Source: Acinetobacter brisouioides
GTDB lineage: Bacteria; Pseudomonadota; Gammaproteobacteria; Pseudomonadales; Moraxellaceae
Length of the DNA stretch: 64,000 nucleotides
NCBI RefSeq assembly: GCF_004331075.1
Contig: NZ_SJNX01000005.1
Coordinates: forward strand, 62,001-126,000
Direction of reading: 5' to 3'
The translations under genes and the position numbers were made by a program. Shown piece after piece: positions 29,785-38,750 of this stretch; position 1 is the first letter of the stretch, and each line of letters opens with the position of its first letter. The notes under the pieces were generated by a model. It made no database searches. It had not been told where the DNA came from and saw only the letters and a list, made by a program, of their open reading frames with translations.

Positions 29785-30816
29785 TTATTTACTCGTCTTC
29801 CTATACTTTTGCTTCGGGCTTTTTGGTTTATCTGGAATCATACGTTCAATTAAACCTGCTTCTATTGCAGGATTCAGGTAATTCTTTTGGAAAGTTGCTC
29901 TGTGAGTTAAACCCACAAATTGCATCAACTCAGCCAAGGTATAATCATCTTGCCCTAATGCTGAAATTAAACGCTGTACTTGATCACTGAGTTCTTTATG
30001 GACATGTATGCCAGCTTGAGCGGTAACATGATCGCTAGCTTGAGCGGTGTCTTGATCGTTTTGTGTAGAGTCAAGGATTGCATCTAAAATCATCTGCAAA
30101 ATGAATTCAATAAATGGTGCTGAATCAGTACGATCTGTACTTGCTTGCAATGCTTCGTAATAAGCTTTTTGATTTTGATAGATCAGACTTTCAACTGGGA
30201 TATTGGCAAAGATTGAATTCCACCCACTCAGGATCAATGTTTGCCATAGTCTACCCATTCGGCCATTACCATCTGCAAATGGATGGATAAATTCAAACTC
30301 ATAATGAAATACTGAACTTTGGATTAGTGGATGTATTTCTCTATCATTTAACCATTCTAGTAAATCAGCCATTAAACGTGGAACTTGATTGGCAGGTGGA
30401 GCCATATGTACCACTCGATCACCTGACATTACGCCCACACCACCATGACGATATTGACCGATTTCATCAATCAAGCCTGTCATTAAAATTTGATGTGCTT
30501 GTAATAAGTCTACTTCTTGGCTTGGCTGCCATTGTTGAAATGCTTCATAGGCTTTAATGGCATTGCGCACTTCCTGAACTTCTTTCGGAGGTGCAATCAC
30601 AGTCTTACCATTTAGAATCGCCGTGATTTGTTCTGTACTTAACGTATTCCCTTCTATCGCAAGTGAACCTTGAATAGTACGGATACGATTGGCTTTTCTG
30701 AGTTTTAAGCTGTCCTGAATTTCCTCTAAAACAGTCAAACGCCCTATATTCTCACTGATCTGAGCAATCAGATGAATGATTTTTGAGGTGATGGTATAAG
30801 GCGGTTGGTATTTCAT
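29785..30816 (-). CDS. Fic-family protein with N-terminal inhibitory motif and C-terminal wHTH
   Basis: 343 residues. The N-terminal helix has GSLAIEGNTLS near residue 50, a perfect S-x3-E-G inhibitory motif (class II, self-inhibited). The active site HPFADGNGRMGR lies near residue 177. The C-terminus (residues about 265-330, LISALGQDDYTLAELMQFVG then THRATFQKNYLNPAIEAGLI) looks like a winged helix. It starts one base after the hsdR stop, so it is the last gene of the hsd operon. Fic genes are often found inside type I restriction-modification loci; the reason is not established. Autoregulation through the wHTH is possible. Confidence 0.9.
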   Translation of the reverse strand: MKYQPPYTITSKIIHLIAQISENIGRLTVLEEIQDSLKLRKANRIRTIQGSLAIEGNTLSTEQITAILNGKTVIAPPKEVQEVRNAIKAYEAFQQWQPSQEVDLLQAHQILMTGLIDEIGQYRHGGVGVMSGDRVVHMAPPANQVPRLMADLLEWLNDREIHPLIQSSVFHYEFEFIHPFADGNGRMGRLWQTLILSGWNSIFANIPVESLIYQNQKAYYEALQASTDRTDSAPFIEFILQMILDAILDSTQNDQDTAQASDHVTAQAGIHVHKELSDQVQRLISALGQDDYTLAELMQFVGLTHRATFQKNYLNPAIEAGLIERMIPDKPKSPKQKYRKTSK

Positions 30817-30817
30817 A

Positions 30818-33800
30818 CTAAATTTTTCCCCCTACCCCTTTAAACTTTTCAACGAACGCTGCAATTTTTTGAAAAATGCTCTGCTTTTTGGTTAAGTATT
30901 GTGGGTTTAATGGACTCATTTTAGGCAGAATAGCATTGAGCTCAGTGCCATTATCACTGGCAAATTCCCGTTTCAGCGAGGTCGCAATATAACGTCTCGC
31001 TGCATCCTCATTCAGGTTCTCGGCGCCAATCAGTTCTTGTACTTCACGCTGTTGTTCTGCTTGAGCAAAGGTGAAGAAAGTATCAATCACGCTAGCCTTA
31101 TCACCAATCTGATCTAAGTCTGTTTGATTAATAAAATCGACCAGTAGACTTTCTTTGGCACGGTTGCCTAGGTTAGCACGGATCACTCGGCGCACATCCT
31201 CAACTAACGTTGCCTTATCTTTCACCTTTTTATTGTTCTCAAAAATCAGCTCTAGAATGTAATCCAGATTGATTTCTTGTGATTTCAGCAAGTCTACTTC
31301 AAAAACTACATCATCCCAATCAATGGTCGATTTTTCTTTTTGTTCAGCCAATTTTTCCCGACGTAACCAATCACGAATATCATTATAAGTGGAACGGTAA
31401 TCTTGGATTTTTCGTTCAGCTGGCATCTGAATGGTTTGCAAGGCTGACAGATCCTCATCGCTTAAGTAATGTTGGGTCTTGAATACTTCAACTGCCACAA
31501 GGTCATTCGCATCAACATTCTGCAAAGCCTTTAGGCTGGCGTATTCATCGTAGTTTTGCAACACATTTTCTACACGCAAGTATTCGCCAAATAATTTCGT
31601 AAAGGCTTTTTTATCTGATTCTTTAAAAATTTCATCGGGGTTAGGAAAGCGTTGTTCTAATTCTTTCACAATATCCACAAAACCGCGCCGTGCATCACCA
31701 GTCACCACATCGGTAAAGCCTTCCATGTATTCCTTATAACTTTTTTCTAGCACCACATTCTTAGTGTTTTTATCACCAAATAAAGTAATCGCATCAATGG
31801 TCGCTTGCTCTAGGTCTCGAAAAGTAACAATATTGCCGAACGTTTTGGTGGCATCATAAATACGATTGGTACGCGAATAGGCCTGCATCAACCCATGATA
31901 ACGTAGATTTTTATCTACAAATAAAGTGTTAAGCGTAGGGGCATCGAATCCTGTCAGGAACATCCCTACCACAATCAGCAAATCTATTTCTTTGGCTTTG
32001 ACTTGCTTGGCAAGATCACGGTAATAATTTTGAAAACCCTTACTATCAACACTAAAATTGGTTTTAAACAATTTATTGTAGTCCGCAATTGCGGCGTTTA
32101 AAAACTCTTTTGCACTACTGTTCATGGCTGAAATATCAAAACTTTCATCCTGAATATCACCTACGGCATCTTGCTCCTCATTGGCTGCAAAGGAAAAAAT
32201 AGTGGCAATCTTTAAAGGCTTGTCACTGTTTTTTTGCAGGTTGTTGAGTGACTCATAATACAGCTTGGCAGCTTCTACACTACTGACGGCAAACATGGCA
32301 TTAAAGCCCTTGCTACCCGCTTGTAAGCGGTGCGTTTTCTGGCGGAAATTCTTCAGGATGTACTGGCTAATTTCACGGATGCGGTCGGGATGCAATAAGG
32401 CTTGTTTGTTTTCCGCTGCACTGAGTTTTTTCTCATCCTGTTCGGTTTCGATGATTTTAAACTGTGGACGTACATCATTGTAGTCCACTTTAAATTTCAG
32501 CACTTTCTCATCACGAATCGCATCGGTGATGACATAAGAATGCAACTCACGGCCAAATACGCTGGCTGTAGTTTCAGCACTAAGGGCGTTTTGTGGAAAA
32601 ATAGGCGTACCCGTAAAGCCAAACTGATAGTACTTTTTAAACTTCTTCTTCAGGTTTTTCTGAGCTTCACCAAACTGGCTGCGATGACATTCATCAAAAA
32701 TAAATACTACTTGCTTGTTATAAATGGGCAAGTCACCTTCACTTTTAATCAGGTTATTGAGTTTTTGGATGGTGGTGACAATAATTTTATTATCATCTTT
32801 ATCCAAGTTCCGTTTTAAACCTGCGGTACTGTCTGAACCATTGACGCTATCGGGCGAAAAGCGCTGGTATTCTTTCATGGTCTGATAATCAAGGTCTTTG
32901 CGATCTACCACAAAAAAAACCTTGTCAATAAAATCCAGCTCAGTTGCTAAACGTGCTGCTTTAAAACTGGTCAAGGTTTTGCCAGAACCTGTAGTGTGCC
33001 AAATAAAACCGCCACTTTCGGTATTGTTCCAGTTTTTGGCTTGATACGAACTTTGGACTTTCCACAAAATGCGCTCGGTAGCCGCAATCTGGTAAGGACG
33101 CATCACCAACAAGGTATCGCTGATATCAAAAACAGAGTAATGCAGCAGCACATTCAGCAAAGTATTTTTTTGGAAAAAAGTAGCCGTGAAGTCCTTCAGA
33201 TCTTTGATTAGGCTATTATCGGCCTTGGCCCAGTTCATAGTGAAGTCGAAACTATTTTTATTACGTGTCGTCGTATTGGCAAAATAACGACTATCAGTCC
33301 CATTAGAAATCACAAACAGCTGTAAATATTTATAGAGGGAATTTTCGCTATTAAAACTTTCTTTGCTGTAACGGTGTACCTGATTAAAAGCTTCACGGAT
33401 GGCGATGCCACGTTTTTTTAGTTCGACCTGCACCAAAGGCAAGCCATTTACTAAAATGGTGACATCGTAACGGTTTGCATGGCTGCCTTTTTGCTCAAAC
33501 TGCTTAATCACCTGCACTTTATTACGAGCAACATTCTTCTTATCTAAAAGGTAGATGTTTTGAATATGCCCATCATCAAAGACAAAATCATGAATATAGT
33601 CGTCATGAATCTTGCGGGTTTTATCAACAATACTGTCACTCGGTCTATCCAAATAGATTTCAACAAAGCGTAACCATTCGCCATCAGAAAACTGTACGTT
33701 ATTCAATGCTTGAAGTTGCTCACGTACATTTGCCAACAAAGCTTTAGCATTGTTTAAAATGGGCAAATATTCATAGCCTTGATTGACCAAGTCCTGAATG

Positions 33801-33916
33801 AATTCGCGCTCTAAATCCCCTTCACTTTGGTAGCTGTCAACCGCTTGCCATTCTTTGCAATATTTATCTAAGACAATAAAATTGTTAGTTTCGGCAATAG
33901 GCTTATAATTAGTCAT
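30818..33916 (-). CDS. hsdR: Type I restriction enzyme, HsdR subunit (type IC-like)
   Basis: 1032 residues from the ATG at 33916 ([13 protein letters not shown]), which has GGAATC upstream; an in-frame extension to 33958 is less likely. The N-terminal nuclease shows [19 protein letters not shown], with the E-x-K of a PD-(D/E)xK site. The SF2 motor follows: Walker [21 protein letters not shown]-like box [12 protein letters not shown], motif III TGTPIF and a later motif VI region [10 protein letters not shown]. Length and order match EcoR124I HsdR. HsdR pulls DNA with ATP and cuts it after collision. It is fourth in the hsdM-hsdS-RelSpo-hsdR-fic operon. Confidence 0.96.
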   Translation of the reverse strand: MTNYKPIAETNNFIVLDKYCKEWQAVDSYQSEGDLEREFIQDLVNQGYEYLPILNNAKALLANVREQLQALNNVQFSDGEWLRFVEIYLDRPSDSIVDKTRKIHDDYIHDFVFDDGHIQNIYLLDKKNVARNKVQVIKQFEQKGSHANRYDVTILVNGLPLVQVELKKRGIAIREAFNQVHRYSKESFNSENSLYKYLQLFVISNGTDSRYFANTTTRNKNSFDFTMNWAKADNSLIKDLKDFTATFFQKNTLLNVLLHYSVFDISDTLLVMRPYQIAATERILWKVQSSYQAKNWNNTESGGFIWHTTGSGKTLTSFKAARLATELDFIDKVFFVVDRKDLDYQTMKEYQRFSPDSVNGSDSTAGLKRNLDKDDNKIIVTTIQKLNNLIKSEGDLPIYNKQVVFIFDECHRSQFGEAQKNLKKKFKKYYQFGFTGTPIFPQNALSAETTASVFGRELHSYVITDAIRDEKVLKFKVDYNDVRPQFKIIETEQDEKKLSAAENKQALLHPDRIREISQYILKNFRQKTHRLQAGSKGFNAMFAVSSVEAAKLYYESLNNLQKNSDKPLKIATIFSFAANEEQDAVGDIQDESFDISAMNSSAKEFLNAAIADYNKLFKTNFSVDSKGFQNYYRDLAKQVKAKEIDLLIVVGMFLTGFDAPTLNTLFVDKNLRYHGLMQAYSRTNRIYDATKTFGNIVTFRDLEQATIDAITLFGDKNTKNVVLEKSYKEYMEGFTDVVTGDARRGFVDIVKELEQRFPNPDEIFKESDKKAFTKLFGEYLRVENVLQNYDEYASLKALQNVDANDLVAVEVFKTQHYLSDEDLSALQTIQMPAERKIQDYRSTYNDIRDWLRREKLAEQKEKSTIDWDDVVFEVDLLKSQEINLDYILELIFENNKKVKDKATLVEDVRRVIRANLGNRAKESLLVDFINQTDLDQIGDKASVIDTFFTFAQAEQQREVQELIGAENLNEDAARRYIATSLKREFASDNGTELNAILPKMSPLNPQYLTKKQSIFQKIAAFVEKFKGVGGKI

Positions 33917-33976
33917 GGTTTTGATTCCATTGATTTTTGACCGAGAAGATAGGTCCAAAGTGATTTTTAGAATTTT

Positions 33977-34537
33977 TTAGATAAAATTGCGTTTAAATTT
34001 TTCGTGATTTTCAATATTGCTTTGAATATCTTCATGATTCCAAATTTGCAATTCCCAAGGGAAATAAAAATTACTTCTGTTTTTAAAGTAGATATGCAAA
34101 CCACGATAGCCTTCTTTATCCCGCAAATACCAGTTTTTAAGGTTAAGTTCATCTTGCCAGTCATCTAGCAAATCCATCACGCTGTCAATTTCTTCAGTCG
34201 TTAAAATAATACGTGCACCAAAAATATCATTAAGCCAATTGTTTACAGGATATTGGTCTTCACGAGCAGAATAGCGCTGTATTTTGTCATCAATACTTTC
34301 ACGGGTTTTTACTCGGTAAAAATATTTGATGTCTATATCTGCGGTCATCAGGTAGTCATTAATGCTTTCGTGTAAGGTTAAACGGTATTTATAAATATGC
34401 GCAGCAGGCACGTGCCTAATGGTTTTAGAGAGGTTAATTTTCTCAATTTTGCCATGTTCAAAATAATCCTTGGAAAAATCACGGTGCAAACGATTGACTT
34501 CGCGAATGAGTTGTTTAACTTGACCAATTTTTTCCAT
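33977..34537 (-). CDS. RelA/SpoT-type (small alarmone synthetase-like) protein inside the hsd operon
   Basis: 186 residues from the ATG at 34537, preceded by GGAG; an in-frame TTG at 34552 is the alternative. Synthetase-like motifs in order: YRVKTRESIDDKI near residue 76 (R-x-K…S…K), LNDIFGARIIL near 102 (Mg-binding D and the G-x-R), KEGYRGLHIYF near 140 and PWELQIW near 160 (E-x-Q-x, with Trp where Arg is usual). No HD hydrolase, TGS or ACT domain. The protein may make (p)ppGpp-like nucleotides or pyrophosphorylate another target, as toxic SAS enzymes do. It lies 18 bases after hsdS and about 60 before hsdR, embedded in the operon. Confidence 0.8.
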   Translation of the reverse strand: MEKIGQVKQLIREVNRLHRDFSKDYFEHGKIEKINLSKTIRHVPAAHIYKYRLTLHESINDYLMTADIDIKYFYRVKTRESIDDKIQRYSAREDQYPVNNWLNDIFGARIILTTEEIDSVMDLLDDWQDELNLKNWYLRDKEGYRGLHIYFKNRSNFYFPWELQIWNHEDIQSNIENHEKFKRNFI

Positions 34538-34555
34538 GTTGGTGCTCCACAAATG

Positions 34556-35929
34556 TCAATGTGATTGGATAGAGGATTGAGGAAAACTTAACAGCAAATC
34601 ACGATAATACTCGTACTGTTTTTGGCGTAGCTCAATTTCACGCGGTAAACCTTCAGTAATTGAACTGGTTAAAGTATCGAATTTATCTAAAATAGTGACA
34701 ATTCGCTTTTGCTCATCAAGGTGAGGAATTGGAACATAAAAAGAAAAGAGTTTACTACTTTCAATAGATGCTACAGATCCGCCTGTTTTCCTAGCTGCCC
34801 GCAAAATATCCTCCCCTCTTGATCTAATCATATGTGCAAGGTAACTAGGCATAATATGGTTGTGTGGTATTACAGCTTTCATGTCTTGATTAAGTGCAAC
34901 AGGTACAGGAATTAGTGCACTTGGCAGTAATTTATCTAAAATACTTGAGCGAACAACTATTGCAATTGAGTTTGCTGGTACTAACTTTGTCGAAGAGTTT
35001 TCAATCGCATCTTCGGTAATATAGTCCTGAGCTGAATCAACAATTGGTCGCCCCATATCTTTAGGCGAAACCCATGGGATAGTTCCATTTTCCCAATAAT
35101 CACTATGGCTTTTAGATGGAGTTCCCCCACCGTACCAAGTACCAACATCTCTCAACGTCATCCATTTAGCCTCTATCCGCCGTCCGCTCTCGTCCGCTCT
35201 CGTCCGCTCTCGTCCGCTCTCGTCCGCTCTCGTCCGCTCTCGTCCGCTCTCGTCCGAAGGCGATTGTGCTTCGCTCATATCAAATGTCAATAATTTATCT
35301 CTAAAATATTGATATTGTTGATTTCTCAGTTTAAGCTCCGCAGTCAGCTCCGCAGTCAGCTCCGCAGTCATAGCAGTAAATGCATCCAAAATTCGTACAA
35401 TTTCGGCTTGAATTTCAAGGGATTTTTTAGGATTCTCTGGGCTTGGAATGGGGATTTGAAATTTTCTAAAACCATCCATATCTACAGAGGCAAAACTTGA
35501 CATCGTTGTATTTTTTTTACACCAATCTGCCAATAAAAAACAATAATAAAAAATAAACTTCATATCAAAAACTTTTACATAGCTATCTTTCAAACTTAAA
35601 TTGGTAAACCTTTGATTTGCCAAATATGGAACAGTAATTAATGCATGTTCACCAATCGTGGCCGATGTTGAAATTATGATGGAATTGGCAGGAAATAATT
35701 TCCCCCCTTTTACAGCACTTTCCGAGATTTTTTGTAATGAGTCTCCAAGGATTTGACCATTCTCGCGGATGTCATCCATCCTAAACCACGGAACAGAACC
35801 ATTTTCCCAAAATTCTTTTTTTGATGTCGATGGTGTATAGCCATTTTTTAAATGAAATATTTCTGAAACTGCTTTCCATTCAACCTGTGCGCCATCAAGT
35901 AGCTTTTGCATAAAATCTGTATTACTCAT
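34556..35929 (-). CDS. hsdS: Type I specificity subunit HsdS with two tandem-repeat switches
   Basis: 457 residues, longer than the about 400 usual for type IC. First target-recognition half: residues 1-175. Central conserved helix ([11 protein letters not shown]…[16 protein letters not shown], 181-216) contains three TAEL units at 188-199, the same repeat that sets spacer length in EcoR124I/II. Next is a low-complexity linker of [10 protein letters not shown] units (226-251), coded by a 10-nt repeat. Second half starts at [13 protein letters not shown] (257) and ends in a second conserved helix ([11 protein letters not shown]…[16 protein letters not shown]). The start overlaps the hsdM stop (ATGA). 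As sequenced, the frame is open and full length. Confidence 0.95.
   Translation of the reverse strand: MSNTDFMQKLLDGAQVEWKAVSEIFHLKNGYTPSTSKKEFWENGSVPWFRMDDIRENGQILGDSLQKISESAVKGGKLFPANSIIISTSATIGEHALITVPYLANQRFTNLSLKDSYVKVFDMKFIFYYCFLLADWCKKNTTMSSFASVDMDGFRKFQIPIPSPENPKKSLEIQAEIVRILDAFTAMTAELTAELTAELKLRNQQYQYFRDKLLTFDMSEAQSPSDESGRERTRADESGRERTRADESGRRIEAKWMTLRDVGTWYGGGTPSKSHSDYWENGTIPWVSPKDMGRPIVDSAQDYITEDAIENSSTKLVPANSIAIVVRSSILDKLLPSALIPVPVALNQDMKAVIPHNHIMPSYLAHMIRSRGEDILRAARKTGGSVASIESSKLFSFYVPIPHLDEQKRIVTILDKFDTLTSSITEGLPREIELRQKQYEYYRDLLLSFPQSSIQSH
35181..35256 (-). repeat. 10-nt tandem repeat in hsdS, 7.6 copies (phase-variation candidate)
   Basis: Seven perfect CGTCCGCTCT units (plus-strand notation) plus a partial CGTCCG. 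Ten is not a multiple of three, so gain or loss of one unit shifts the hsdS frame. Both alternative frames stop at once on the downstream side: TAG at 35173-35175 or TAA at 35166-35168. The ATG of the second half lies at 35159-35161. Confidence 0.95.
35335..35370 (-). repeat. 12-nt TAEL repeat in hsdS, three copies
   Basis: Three perfect GCTCCGCAGTCA units (plus-strand notation) encode [12 protein letters not shown]. In EcoR124I (two copies) and EcoR124II (three) the copy number changes the spacer of the recognised sequence by one base pair. Slippage here stays in frame. Confidence 0.95.
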
Positions 35930-37479
35930 ACCACGTCTTCCCCTTCAATCTCTGCCACTATCGCATCAATCTCTTTACGAAGTTGATCAATTTTAGTCAC
36001 AGTGGTTTTTAACTCGGCATTAAGCTGAAAAATATCCACCTTTTCACGCGTGTCTTTGGCTTCAACATAGCTACTCACGGACAGATTATAATCGTTGGAT
36101 TGAATCGCCTCTAAAGGTACAGACTGGGCAAAATGGTCTAAATTGGCCTTGCTGTCAAACACCTGCATGATCTGTTCAATGTGTTCATTTGTCAGAGTAT
36201 TGGTATTGGTTTCTTTTTTGAATAACCCACCAGCATCTATAAACTGGGTTGTAGTGTCTGTTTTATGTTTGGATAGAACCAGAATGGTGACAGCAATGGT
36301 GGTGCCATAAAACAAGTTCGATGCAAGCGAAATGACCGTTTCTACATAGTTATTATCTACCAAATATTGGCGAATTTTCTGCTCAGCACCACCTCGGTAA
36401 AAAATACCAGGGAAGCACACAATGGCCGCTCGACCCTTAGCAGATAAATAACTTAAGGTATGAAGCACAAAGGCAAAATCGGCTTTAGATTTGGGAGCAA
36501 GTACGCCTGCTGGGGCAAAGCGTTCATCATTGATTAAGGTTGGGTCGTCCGAGCCAATCCACTTCACCGAATACGGTGGGTTAGACACAATCGCATCAAA
36601 AGGTTTATCATCGCCAAAGTGAGGTTCTCTTAAGGTGTCGCCCAACTGGATATTAAACTTATCGTAATTGATATTGTGTAAAAACATATTCATACGCGCA
36701 AGGTTATAGGTCGTATGATTGAGCTCTTGTCCAAAAAAACCGTCTTCTATAATGTGAGCATCAAAATGTTTTTTGGCTTGTAAAAGTAAAGAACCCGAAC
36801 CACAAGCAGGATCATAAATTTTATTGACGCTGGTTTGTTTGTGCATGGCAAGCTGGGCAATCAACTTTGACACATGCTGCGGAGTAAAAAATTCTCCTCC
36901 TGATTTTCCTGCATTGGCTGCATAGTTAGAAATCAGAAACTCGTAAGCATCACCAAACAGGTCGATATGACTGCCTTGAAAATCCCCAAAATCTAACCCT
37001 GCTACGCCCTTGAGCACAGCAGCCAAGCGGATATTTTTATCTTTGACAGTATTACCCAAACGGTTACTGGTTGTGTCAAAGTCAGCAAATAGGCCTTTAA
37101 TGTCCTGCTCCGACGGGTAGCCATTGGCAGAACTTTCTATAGCAGCAAAGATAGCAGCTAAGTCAGTATTCAAACTCTCGTTATTATTCGCATTTTTAGC
37201 AATATTGCCGAACAATTGACTTGGGTAGATGAAGTAACCCTTGGTTTTAATCGCATCGTCTTTGATATCTGTAGTAATAACTTGGTCAGAAAGTTCAGCA
37301 TATTTAATGCTGTCGTCACCGCCTTCGATATAACTGGCAAAATTTTCACTAATAAAACGATAAAATAGCGTACCTAAAACATATTGCTTGAAGTCCCAGC
37401 CATCAACTGCGCCACGGACATCGTTGGCTATCTGCCAGATTTGGCGTTGCAGTGCTGCGCGTTGTTGGGTACTGGTCAT
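35926..37479 (-). CDS. hsdM: Type I DNA methyltransferase, HsdM subunit
   Basis: 517 residues, N6-adenine methyltransferase of the restriction-modification complex. The N-terminal HsdM helical domain ([20 protein letters not shown]…[12 protein letters not shown]) is followed by the AdoMet site [16 protein letters not shown] near 222 and the catalytic motif [11 protein letters not shown] near 297. [20 protein letters not shown] is typical of type IC. The C-terminal tail carries a coiled-coil-like stretch for binding HsdS. It is the first gene of the five-gene operon, with a perfect inverted repeat about 40 bases upstream. Confidence 0.97.
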   Translation of the reverse strand: MTSTQQRAALQRQIWQIANDVRGAVDGWDFKQYVLGTLFYRFISENFASYIEGGDDSIKYAELSDQVITTDIKDDAIKTKGYFIYPSQLFGNIAKNANNNESLNTDLAAIFAAIESSANGYPSEQDIKGLFADFDTTSNRLGNTVKDKNIRLAAVLKGVAGLDFGDFQGSHIDLFGDAYEFLISNYAANAGKSGGEFFTPQHVSKLIAQLAMHKQTSVNKIYDPACGSGSLLLQAKKHFDAHIIEDGFFGQELNHTTYNLARMNMFLHNINYDKFNIQLGDTLREPHFGDDKPFDAIVSNPPYSVKWIGSDDPTLINDERFAPAGVLAPKSKADFAFVLHTLSYLSAKGRAAIVCFPGIFYRGGAEQKIRQYLVDNNYVETVISLASNLFYGTTIAVTILVLSKHKTDTTTQFIDAGGLFKKETNTNTLTNEHIEQIMQVFDSKANLDHFAQSVPLEAIQSNDYNLSVSSYVEAKDTREKVDIFQLNAELKTTVTKIDQLRKEIDAIVAEIEGEDVV

Positions 37480-37519
37480 TTACAAATCCTGTAAAAAAAA
37501 TAAGAATCAAAGTTAAAAC

Positions 37520-37545
37520 GAATATTAACCTATAAGTTAATATTC
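37520..37545 (-). promoter_or_regulatory. Perfect inverted repeat upstream of hsdM, possible operator
   Basis: GAATATTAAC, six bases, GTTAATATTC: two perfect 10-base arms, 41 bases before the hsdM start and within its promoter area. It is AT-rich and not followed by a T run, so an operator is more likely than a terminator. The regulator is unknown. Confidence 0.6.
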
Positions 37546-37610
37546 AAATACAAGATAAATCAACAATTAGACCTGATTACCCACTCATTCATTTAGCATC
37601 AGGCAGATAT

Positions 37611-37636
37611 AAAAAATAAAGGGAGCCGAAGCTCCC
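37611..37636 (-). terminator. Terminator of the RDF-like gene or its readthrough partner
   Basis: GGGAGC-TTCG-GCTCCC followed on the minus strand by TTTATTTTTT: a classic terminator 30 bases past the stop of the gene at 37666, shielding the hsd operon from upstream transcription. Confidence 0.9.
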
Positions 37637-37665
37637 AAGTTTATCAATTCTGTAATTCAACCATC

Positions 37666-38568
37666 TTAATTCACCACCCTCACACTCTGCTGCAACCCCT
37701 GCTGAATATCCTGCACAAACCCTTCAGGTGAACCTTGTTGCTCTACCGTCAGGTTCTGCTCTTGTTCAGGAAAGTACTCCTCCAGCACGTCTAACCCTTC
37801 TTGTATATCCATCTCAAACCGTGCATTGGCAAAACCTCGTCTGGCGATATGATCCAGTGCCTCCTGATAAAACCCTGCCTGCTTGCTCTGTTCATCAATT
37901 TGCTTGGCTTGAGTAATGGCATCATTCAGGCTAATACCCTCTCGTAAAGTTAGATCCACGTAGTACACCGGCTGGCGATAGCTTTGTGTGGTACTTTTCC
38001 CTCTTAAAGTGAGTTGCAATGGTAGGCACGACAGTAAGCCTCCTGAAGCTGCACTGTAGTAACTCAACCGTGCTGCCAAAGTCCGAATACTGTTAAAGCC
38101 TGTGGTTCTAAAGATAAATGTTCCAAACTCATCCGAGTCATCCAAATTCACATGCAAACGTCCATAAGGCTTGCAATTCCCTCCTTGAGCCAATGGACAT
38201 AAATCAGGTGATGGACAGGGATGTTGCTCGACCCCTTGATTGGTTAAACGTTGGCAGGTTTCACCATTACCTACACAAACAGGTCGACCGGTCTGCCGAT
38301 CGAATAGGCTGTACTCCGCACGTAAGTTTAAATCAGGATCATTAAAGATCATTCTAACTGGAATGGTTCTAAGTTTTTGATTGGGTGCCTGCGCCCGAAG
38401 TTGTTCATCTAATGGATGTTTTATCCAGCCACTCTCTTTACTTTGAATCTGGGAAGTAATGGTGAACTGATCATCTTTTTCAGGTAGACGTTTGCCATTC
38501 TTTTCTACCATACGGCCAATACTGATACGTCCCAGAGCCGGTGGTGTAATCGCTAAACCTTTAATCAT
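37666..38568 (-). CDS. Recombination-directionality-factor-like / putative metal-binding protein
   Basis: 300 residues. A cysteine-rich centre (VCVGNGETC, then HPCPSPDLCPLAQGGNCKPYGR, about residues 95-130) suggests a bound metal. It is followed by GTFIFRTTGFNSIRTLAARL and LLSCLPLQLTL, a pattern I associate with phage phiC31 gp3-like directionality factors and the 'hydrolase or metal-binding' proteins of integrative elements. Its neighbours (YqaJ nuclease, DUF932) are the usual company of this family on mobile elements. The DNA-level role is inferred from family and context; no enzymatic motif is evident. Confidence 0.6.
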   Translation of the reverse strand: MIKGLAITPPALGRISIGRMVEKNGKRLPEKDDQFTITSQIQSKESGWIKHPLDEQLRAQAPNQKLRTIPVRMIFNDPDLNLRAEYSLFDRQTGRPVCVGNGETCQRLTNQGVEQHPCPSPDLCPLAQGGNCKPYGRLHVNLDDSDEFGTFIFRTTGFNSIRTLAARLSYYSAASGGLLSCLPLQLTLRGKSTTQSYRQPVYYVDLTLREGISLNDAITQAKQIDEQSKQAGFYQEALDHIARRGFANARFEMDIQEGLDVLEEYFPEQEQNLTVEQQGSPEGFVQDIQQGLQQSVRVVN

Positions 38569-38670
38569 GGTTTGTAACTCCTAATATTTTTTTACTGCTG
38601 ACCTTTTGTTATGTAAACAAATACAAAACCATTTAAAGATCAGATGAAATGCAAAGACCGCCATTATTAG

Positions 38671-38698
38671 TCCACCGCTCCTTCGGGAGTCGGTGGAT
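38671..38698. terminator. Strong hairpin with TTCG loop after the YqaJ gene
   Basis: TCCACCG-CTCC-TTCG-GGAG-T-CGGTGGA forms an 11-bp stem with one bulge. It lies about 50 bases past the YqaJ stop on the minus strand. No strong T run follows on that strand, so terminator strength is uncertain. Confidence 0.6.
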
Positions 38699-38750
38699 TG
38701 GGGTGGTTTTTTGCGCTTTTGGGAAGATTGGAAATATCAACGTTATGGAT

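Noticed and set aside
35181-35256. CRISPR array
   Set aside because: The units are contiguous 10-mers without spacers, lie inside an hsdS reading frame and have no cas genes nearby.
35105-35293. Plus-strand ORF with repeated [10 protein letters not shown] peptide
   Set aside because: It is the antisense reading of the 10-nt repeat in hsdS; it has no ribosome-binding site and no independent support.
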